Assembly: GCA_030407085.1 (NCBI GenBank)
Contig: CM059586.1
Span: forward strand, 83,697,501-83,761,500
Origin: Trichopria drosophilae
Lineage: Eukaryota > Arthropoda > Insecta > Hymenoptera > Diapriidae
DNA length: 64,000 nucleotides
Direction of reading: 5' to 3'
The notes under the pieces were generated by a model that saw only the letters and a list, made by a program, of their open reading frames with translations, was not told the origin of the DNA and searched no databases. Positions 56,900 through 64,000 of the stretch are shown one piece after another (positions within the stretch are counted from its first letter, which is position 1; each line of letters opens with the position of its first letter). The translations under genes and the position numbers were made by a program.

Positions 56900-58165
56900 T
56901 ATTAATATGTTAATCCAAAAAAAGTTTTCATTTTAAAAATTAAATCTTAAATATACCCGTATTCAACATTACGGATTCAAAACTATCTAAGTGTATTCAT
57001 TTCAATCCAAAAATAGTTTCCTTTTTAAAAACGAAATATTGAATGCATCCATATTCAACATTACGGATTCAAAACTATCCAAGTGTATTACAGTAGAACC
57101 TCACACTAGTGGCACTGTCGGGGCCAGCGGTTTTTTGGTTTTCTCACACTAGTGAGATGCGGAGGGGTGGAATGTTTACCCCCTCTCTAGGGACGTATCG
57201 TATTTGCGAGCGCATGCGCATCGGCAGATGTGCAAACATGTGCATACATATGTCTACACACTTTCATAACGTTCATAACCAAAAATACTTGCATTTTTTT
57301 CGCTTTCTCAAAAGAGGTTATGCCAATTTTAAAATAATATGGAGAACAAGGAGAATGTTAACGGTTAAAGGATAAAACTTGTTAATAATAAATGAGTTGA
57401 TCCACATAACACTTCTATTTAACTTCTTTTGCCAGTAATTTTACATTTGTGTCCGCATTTAGGTTCTTAAGCGTAGAATTATTTTCACATGATATTCCAA
57501 GCCACCGATACTAAATTAATTACAATAAATAATACGTAATACCCATATGTATACATACAGCTTTTCAAGTATGTTTGTGTACATACATACATATGCATAA
57601 GAAAGTGGCAGAGTGGGGGTACGAGGGCAAGTTGATGTTTCACTAGTGATAGAGACAAATGTTCACTAGTGCGAGAATTTCACTAGTGTGAGTTTCACTA
57701 GTGTGAGGTTCCACTGTAATTTCAATCTAAAAAAAGTTGTATTTCAAAAACGAAACTTTCAATACATCCGTATTCAACATTATGGATTCAAAAGTAGCCA
57801 AGTGTATTCATTTCAATCCAAAAAAGTTTTCTTTTTAAAAATTAAATCTTAAATCTTAAATACAATCTTAAATACAATACTTTAATATATCCAAGTGTAT
57901 TCATTTCAATCCAAAAAAAGTTTCCTTCTTCAAAACTAAATATTGAATGCCTCCGTATTCAACATTACGGATTCAAAACTATCTAAGCGTATTCATGTCA
58001 ATGCAAAAAGAGTTTTCTTTCAAAAAATAAACTTTGAATAAATCTGTATTCAATATTAAGGATTCAAAACTATCTAATTGTGTTCGTAAAATTGAATACC
58101 GATGGATTCCTTTTTTCGCAATTCAATCCATTTGAATACATATTTACGGAATCAAAGTATGATTC
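56900..58165. mobile_element. MITE with 92-bp tandem repeats, copy 3 (inverted)
   Basis: Reverse-complement copies of the unit ATTCAACATTACGGATTCAA at 92-bp spacing (56961, 57053 and again 57772-58080). The right end (GAATACATATTTACGGAATC) matches the left end of copies 1 and 2. Both termini look eroded. A pogo-like MITE (57091-57716) is nested in it. Confidence 0.75.
57091..57716. mobile_element. pogo-like TA-flanked MITE with CACTAGTG palindromes
   Basis: The ends CAGTAGAACCTCACACTAGT and, reversed, CAGTGGAACCTCACACTAGT have TA on both sides. CAGTRGAACCTC is the pogo/Tigger-type start. The palindrome CACTAGTG, usually as TTTCACTAGTG(T/C)GAG, recurs at both ends. The 88-codon frame at 57109-57375 has no domain. 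Confidence 0.85.
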
Positions 58166-59819
58166 AGTAGTTCACTAAACTGAGAAAATTGAAGATATGT
58201 ATGCATTTTCATTGAAAATCAAAATAATTCACCTTATAGGGGATTCGGATTTTGCAGTCTAGGGTGACGTTTTCTGGTAACAAAATTATTACCAAATGCG
58301 TCATTAAAACTAACTAGGGATATGCAGCGCCCTCTTCTTTACAAACGAATTTCTCTCTTGCTTATGAAAAAATATGAACGTTGCGGGATTGGGAACTATT
58401 ATAAAAGAATATTCGAAAGTTCTAGGACTTTCTAATCCTTCCGTCTTTTGTTTAAACAACATCCGAAAGCAGTGATGCAATAAACGGTAAATAGCCTTAA
58501 AATTAGTATAACTATAAATCAAATTAACTTTTTCTAGAAAATTATGTATTTGTTCTCTGCAAAAATAGTAAAATACTTTTCATGATATTCTCGATAAATT
58601 GCAGAAATCTTATATTTTTCAACGACGGTGTAAAACGTGCAAGGTACTTTGTGACTAATTTATTTTTGTCCAAAATTTAGATAAAATGAGGAATTTAGTG
58701 TATGTGCTTCGTTGTATATTATTTTAATGTAACTTTCATAGACTTATGAATACGAAATGATGTAAATTTCAAAAGAAAGTTTGCAAACAGGATCATTTGT
58801 GAGGTTAACGTCGCGTATTTTCTTTTTAACAAAATCTATAATTATCAAAGTATTTTTACAAATATTTATATGGTGTCTTGGTAATGAGATTGATAAATTC
58901 CAGAAACATTTCGTTTCTTTTTTGTTGTCAATAGGTTCATGAGTTAATGCAAATGTTCTGATATAAATCTTCATAAACTTTTCATTTTTGTACAAATTTG
59001 TTTCGATATATTTGCTGATTTAATTCTACTTTTTAATGCATTATTGAAGTATGTGATGTCAAGTTTAATACAGTTTTTTATATTATAAATACAATAAATA
59101 TTATATTGTTTCACTAGTATGATTTTTTTTATGACTTCACAAGAAATCAATTTCATAACAAAGATTATCTGTGTTTTTTGTTAATTTAACCCATTGAAAA
59201 TGTGACAATATATGTTAAAAAATATGTCGATGTGTTTTCAGCTTTCTTTTATAATTATAGAAAGTTAACAATGTTTTACATTAAGAAACTTGAAGTTAAA
59301 GTTTTGAAGAAACTCATTTTTTAATCGCTAATCATTTCATCAAATATTTTTACGTTGAATATATCTATAATTTTGGAAATATTTGATTACCATTGGTATA
59401 AAGAATATTCTTTTTACGAATAGAAACTATTAATTTTTAATAATAGTAACTTTAAAAGAACCGTTTATTGTATATTAGAAAAAAGTATCCTTTTTCACAT
59501 AAATACGATTATTTTATTACAAAATTTATAATATTTACAATTTTATGCAGCTTAACTATACCGCATTTCGTTAAAACATTACCAATTCTGATCTATAAAA
59601 AAATACCTAAGTGTATTACGGCCGCATATGATATATTTATTCTGGAAATAATTGTATTTAAAATATCTCATTTCGTAATTAAACAATGCTGTTTCACCAC
59701 TTATGTGGTGTAATAAAAATGTATGTTATATAACTTATGTTATTAATTACAAAAAAATTGTATTATATATTTTTGTTATTTTTAAATACAATCATTTCTA
59801 GCTAATATCCAAGTGAAAC
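58166..59819. other. Gene-free AT-rich interval
   Basis: No repeat family recognised. Open frames at 58744-59156 (minus) and 59468-59713 (plus) are low-complexity. Confidence 0.5.
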
Positions 59820-60636
59820 AAACCAGCAACTGCAATTGTATTGAAATATATTGACTTGGATTCATTTTTTCGTTTTTGAAGATGCTATTTGAACTTTTCG
59901 AATACATTAGAATCCAAAAATACATTACTAATATTTTAATACAAAAATATGAATCCAAATGAATACATAAATAATAATATTGTTGAAACTACTAAAAATG
60001 TGAATACAATTTAATACATGAACGTGATTGGAAGTATGTTGTATTAATACATAAGAATCCATTTATAATTGACTCGGAAAAAGGTAAAAGTCATGAATCC
60101 ATCTGAATACAAATGAAGATTGAAATAATTTTTTAATATAATCGAATCTATGAATAATAACGGTTAATTCTCAGAATTAATGAATCCATTTCAATACATA
60201 ACTTCCCTAGCTAATGTCGGTTTGAATCCAAATGAATCTAAAATAAATCAATACAAAAATTTCCTATAGATTTCCGAGAAAACTTTTTTTAAGTGGACTA
60301 ACAATGTTCATTGACTTGCAACCAATTGACAATTTTGTCACTTTTCAGTACGTGTAGAATGTGATAGTTTTGTTGATAAAATAAATATATTATTTTCAAA
60401 ATTACACAATATCTCGTAAACGGTATGAGATACATGAAATCTGGCAAAATTTGCCATACACAATTAAGAAATTTCATAATTTTAGAAATCGGAAACTTCA
60501 AAAAATTTCATGTATTGTGACTTCGAATCATCGCACCAAGGTACCCCTGCTTTGGAAATTATGTCAAAATATCGTCAAAATTTCGAATATCTTGTAACGT
60601 TTTAGAAATATTGGGAAATGTAAAAAAAAAAATTTA

Positions 60637-61491
60637 GGGGAAGTCGGGGTATTCTTGGACACATTTTTCTTTTGTCCAGAAACTCTAACAAAAATTGCTT
60701 TTTCTCAAAATCTCAAAGCTTGATTTTGTGGTACGATAAATAACCTTTCATTTGGTACCAGCAATTTGACCTAATTGTTTAAAATTGTACACTCTGTATC
60801 AGCTGGCGCAAAAAACTGGTTTTTGAGATTTTAAAAAATCTCGGGGTATTATTGGACAGTCTTGTAAATGGATAAAAAAAATGAAAATTATTGCTGGAAA
60901 ACGTTTATTTGTTAATGAAAACGAAAGAATATCTATGTTATAATGAATATAATAAAGTAAGTCACGTGAAAGTGTTCCGGTTTGCTCCGACACGACTCAA
61001 ATGAACACCTCGATCACAAGCGATACAATGGGCTATGTTTCGGTGATTTTCTTTCTCGGGCATATTTTTCACGCAAATTATGCAGAAATCAGTATTTTCC
61101 TTCACATTAGTGGCCAAATCACTGAAGTGTCCAATAATACCCCGAACGCTCATTTTTACAAAATGTCGGTGTATAAATAACACAATGCGAACTTCATAAA
61201 AAATTCTTATATGCGTCAAAAGCTTATAGTTCCAAGAATATTATAAATATATTTACCTGACTTGGTTCTTCGAAAAATGTTATAAAAATGACCAAAACAC
61301 TAAATGAAAAAAAAACTTTACAAATATCAAAATTTTGTTTTATATGATAGCGAGGTAACAATGCGTCAAAATAAGTAAAGTCTTAATAGAAAATGAGATT
61401 ATGATTAGACGAGTCGATGCTAGTTGATGGAGACTCCAACCGTTACAAACAGGACAAATATCGCGCTGTCCAACAATACCCCGACCTCCCC
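60637..61491. mobile_element. GGGGARGTCGGGG-ended element with zinc-knuckle remnant, copy 2
   Basis: Ends GGGGAAGTCGGGGTATTCTT and, reversed, GGGGAGGTCGGGGTATTGTT, with TA at 60635-60636 and 61492-61493. On the minus strand (about 60962-61150) a frame keeps [20 protein letters not shown] then [10 protein letters not shown]. This gives C-x2-C and C-x2-C-x4-H, with the last cysteine replaced by Arg here but present in the sister copy at 16983-17812. Such cysteine-rich tails end some DDE transposases. The catalytic domain is deleted. Confidence 0.82.
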
Positions 61492-61624
61492 TACAATATT
61501 TATTTTATAAACAAAAATATGTACTGTTTATATCCATTCCCTCTTTTCAAAAGTCGATAAGTAAATTATTACATAAATGTAGAATAGTAATAAATTTAAG
61601 ACCTTATTTTTATTTACGCAATGC

Positions 61625-61790
61625 ATAAATACTCCATGTTTCAACTATTCGTTACTTTCGCATCATTTTATAACAGCGAGTGTGGTTGAATGGTAACGAC
61701 TCGATGCCGTTGTGCAGAAGTCCAGGATTCGATTCTCAATCAATGCAATTTTTTTTGTTTTCATTAAATGTGTGAACTGGGAGTTCAAAT
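61625..61790 (+). repeat. tRNA-derived head
   Basis: Box A-like GTGTGGTTGAATGGTAACG and box B-like GGATTCGATTCTC, preceded by TTTCAACTATTCGTTAC as in the heads at 24043 and 26440, and followed by a T run. The acceptor stem does not pair, so it is not a functional tRNA. Confidence 0.6.
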
Positions 61791-61814
61791 AGCGCATTCA
61801 AATGTATTCTAATG

Positions 61815-62255
61815 TTTTTTTGGGCAAATTCGGACATTTTGTACGCTCTCGTACGTTTCTGTACATTTTTGGTACGTTTATGTACATTTATGTACGGTTT
61901 CTTACATTTCTGTACATTTTTGTACCTTTACTATCTCACATTTTATTTTATTTAATTTTTTTTTCGTTACGTTTTCACATTTTTATTCGCATACGTACAC
62001 TTACTTATGTTTCTGTACGTTTTCAGACATTCCTGTATGTATTCATATATTTCTGTACGTTTTTATACATTTTTATACATTTTTCAGACATTTTTGTACT
62101 TTTTAACGTTTTGGCATATCGCGGCTCAGATTCCATAAAAAAATAATTCATGTTAAAAGACAAGTTAAGTATACAGCGCCAAAAATGTACATAAACGTAC
62201 CAAATCGTACAGAAACGTACAAAAGTGTACAAAATGTCCGAATTTGCCCAAAAAA
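61815..62255. mobile_element. MITE carrying a 10-bp-phased GTAC array
   Basis: The ends TTTTTTTGGGCAAATTCGGA are inverted. Seventeen GTAC tetramers occur in 440 bp. At the left end they are spaced 10, 10, 11, 10, 10 bases apart; at the right end 10, 10, 10, 10. The 114-codon frame at 61802-62146 is translated repeat. Confidence 0.8.
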
Positions 62256-62605
62256 GGGTTTAATTTATATTAATAATAACAAATTTAGGGTAATTTCTAG
62301 CTTTAAACAATGTATGAGTAGTACCCGTCAGCATTATGACTAAATGACTTTTTTGATTATGTATATATGTTTCTCAACTAGTGTATATTTTTGTGCTGCA
62401 ATTTTAATAGTGTATGTGCGTGTGTGTCTATTTATACTTTTTATATTTCGTATTCTGTATAGTTAATTTTCTTTTTCGGAAAGACTTATGTATATTTGTA
62501 TTTTTTACTAACCGTATTTTGTATTATTTTGTTGTATAATTTATTTTCTATTTTCTAAGGACTTATTGTCCATTTATTAATAATAAATAAAATAAAAATA
62601 AGAAA
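62256..62605 (+). mobile_element. LINE 3'-UTR fragment
   Basis: Ends in a GGACTTATTGTCC hairpin followed by AATAATAAATAAAATAAAAA, the usual form of the tail of many insect non-LTR retrotransposons. The coding part is missing. Confidence 0.45.
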
Positions 62606-63007
62606 AAGAACATTTTTATACAATATCTTCCACTGCTTGAAAGAAGTTATAGGAATAATGTGCGTTTTCATTCAACTCTGCCTCGTCTTATTAGATTATG
62701 GAATACTATTAATTGGGATATGAACACTTCTGATACGTTTGCTGGGTTTGTTACCAGTTGTAGGCAACTTCGTTTCTATGATCCTTGATCTGTTGAATCT
62801 TAAATCTAGTCTTTGCCAATGATTAGTATTATAATATTATTATGTAAGTTGTTTAAAACGTTTCTTTACATTATTTAGTTTTGTAAGTTTATTCATTAAG
62901 TTTTTTTTCTATTAAAATTCTTCGATTCGTTTATACGACAATATTTTGTTATCATTGTATACGGGCAATAATGCCTGTGTAAAATTAATAAATAAAAATT
63001 AATAAAT
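62606..63007 (+). pseudogene. 5'-truncated LINE: reverse transcriptase C-terminus and 3' UTR
   Basis: The frame running to the stop at 62786-62788 includes RSYRNNVRFHSTLPRLIRLW and then a segment with WDMNTSDTFAGFV. This is the R...FH/FS...P..I.LWN...F pattern found at the end of jockey/CR1-type reverse transcriptases. The 3' UTR ends GGGCAATAATGCCTG plus AATAAATAAAAATTAATAAA. Only the last 60 or so codons remain. Confidence 0.7.
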
Positions 63008-63477
63008 ATCTTACATTTTTGTATATTTCTATACATTTTTGTACGAATTTCATTTCCGCTAGGGAAATTTGTAATACATATCAACACATTTCCGATTGCT
63101 GGGAAGCTTATCATGTTTTTGTACTAATTTTAATATCCCATTTAAATTTAATTTCTTCATATTTTCATATTTAGGAGAATATTATTAATCGATATCAATA
63201 ATATAATTCACTTAAAATTGTAATTCATTTGTATATACTCTATATTTATAACATTGGATATAAATAAATGAAAAATTCAAAATTGTTATTAAAAATGGTC
63301 AAAAAACTATCTAAAATCAACAAGAAGCACATATACTATATTCGATCCATTTTATGCTATGTATTTGGTTGTAAAAATAGAAATCGATCATTTACCAAAT
63401 CGTAAATATTAATGTTCAAATATATTTATTATTGCAGGAAAATAAGCAATACAATATAAAAAAGAAGATATTTCAAA
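63008..63477. other. Upstream flank and 5' UTR exon of the innexin gene
   Basis: AT-rich. TTATTATTGCAG ending at 63436 is a good splice acceptor, so 63437-63477 is probably the end of the 5' UTR, with an upstream non-coding exon not identified. Confidence 0.5.
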
Positions 63478-64000
63478 ATGTTTGATCTCTTTGGACCAGC
63501 GAGATATCTTATACGATTCAGTGCTGTTAATATAGACAATATTTTTTTTAAACTACATTATAAAATAACAGTAGTTCTTCTCGTTTCCTTCTCACTGATG
63601 GTTACAGCTAAGCAATATATTGGTGATCCAATTTACTGCACGTCCACGCGGGCCCCTTTGTCTGTCGTAAACTCTTTTTGCTGGATTCATTCGACATTAA
63701 CAGACACTAGAAAGACGGGAATTGTCGGAAAACATTTGATTAGTCCAGGAGTTGGTCACCTTAACAAACGTGAAGATACAGACTGGACTCACCATAAATA
63801 TTATCAATGGGTTTGTTTTGTGCTTTTTTTACAAGCAATGTTCTTCTACGGGCCACATTGGTTATGGAAGGCTTGGGAAGGAGGCATAATACGACGCCTC
63901 TCCTATCATTTAGAGACGATTACTTTAAATAAGGACGAACAACTTAATCAAGTACAGCTTCTTTTAAATCATTTTTCTACAAGCTACCAGGGACACAACT
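63478..64000 (+). CDS. Innexin (gap junction channel), 5' part
   Basis: Four-pass membrane protein forming invertebrate gap junctions. From the ATG at 63478 (TTTCAAAATG) 174 residues are read before the window ends. Order seen: cytoplasmic N-terminus MFDLFGP; IDN and FKLHYK before the first membrane segment (about 30-49, VVLLVSFSLMVTA); QYIGDPIYC opening extracellular loop 1 with Cys54 and Cys68 and FCWIHSTLT; then the family signature YYQWV at 108-112 inside the second membrane segment (about 108-131), followed by LWKAWEGG. Innexins are usually 350-480 aa, so roughly the first 40 percent is present. I do not assign the paralogue, although the DPI and YHKYYQWVCFVLF-like context is closest in style to the inx2/inx3/inx7 group. 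Confidence 0.93.
   Translation, partial: MFDLFGPARYLIRFSAVNIDNIFFKLHYKITVVLLVSFSLMVTAKQYIGDPIYCTSTRAPLSVVNSFCWIHSTLTDTRKTGIVGKHLISPGVGHLNKREDTDWTHHKYYQWVCFVLFLQAMFFYGPHWLWKAWEGGIIRRLSYHLETITLNKDEQLNQVQLLLNHFSTSYQGHN

Larger units (their letters stand above)
59820..61803. mobile_element. Element with inverted ends and tRNA-derived segment, copy 2
   Basis: Inverted paralogue of 24043-25190, beginning CCAGCAACTGCAATTGTATT. It is enlarged by the insertion at 60637-61491. The 24340-24380 copy gives the empty site of that insertion. Confidence 0.72.

Noticed and set aside
61802..62146. A 114-aa hydrophobic membrane protein
   Set aside because: Translation of the GTAC/T-rich array; repetitive F, Y and I content follows the DNA period.

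Overview
The window looks like an AT-rich insect chromosome, most probably hymenopteran. The evidence is spliced genes with short GT-AG introns, an innexin, a chemosensory protein of the OS-D family, a RAD54B homologue (a gene missing from Drosophila), and a very dense load of Penelope-like, LINE, SINE-like, LTR and non-autonomous DNA-transposon sequences. The organism call is inference; no ribosomal or mitochondrial marker is present.

Layout. (1) 822-8376, plus strand: a six-exon peroxisomal delta3,delta2-enoyl-CoA isomerase (ECI2-like, 250 aa, C-terminal SKL). Its fourth intron (6.4 kb) is a stack of nested transposons inside a decayed Penelope-like element. (2) 8556-29986, minus strand: a 14-exon RAD54B-like SNF2 recombination ATPase (969 aa), convergent with the isomerase and only 179 bp from it. 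Every exon joins in frame. The N-terminal RAD54B module is encoded twice, by exons 3-4 and again by exons 7-8, and a possible alternative first exon lies just upstream of the second copy. The large introns hold long foldback elements, a solo LTR, TTAA- and TA-flanked MITEs and tRNA-derived sequences. (3) 30-51 kb: a 21-kb gene-poor tract of nested MITEs, a GC-rich 121-bp minisatellite, a cluster of TCAAGGTCA nuclear-receptor half-sites, a candidate zinc-finger ORF whose 3' half lies in a foldback arm, and arrays of short phased motifs. (4) 51526-54641, plus strand: a two-exon chemosensory protein with a TATA box, signal peptide and four cysteines. (5) 55-63 kb: more foldback and pogo-like elements, a DNA element keeping a zinc-knuckle transposase tail, a 10-bp-phased GTAC array and two truncated LINE ends. 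(6) 63478 to the window edge, plus strand: the first 174 residues of an innexin.

The four confident genes do not form one pathway: lipid beta-oxidation, homologous recombination, chemosensation or lipid carriage, and gap junctions. The distinctive features are the internal duplication in RAD54B, the nested inverted-repeat elements sitting inside transcribed introns, and the recurrence of AAGATGGCGG-type motifs in otherwise unrelated transposon families.
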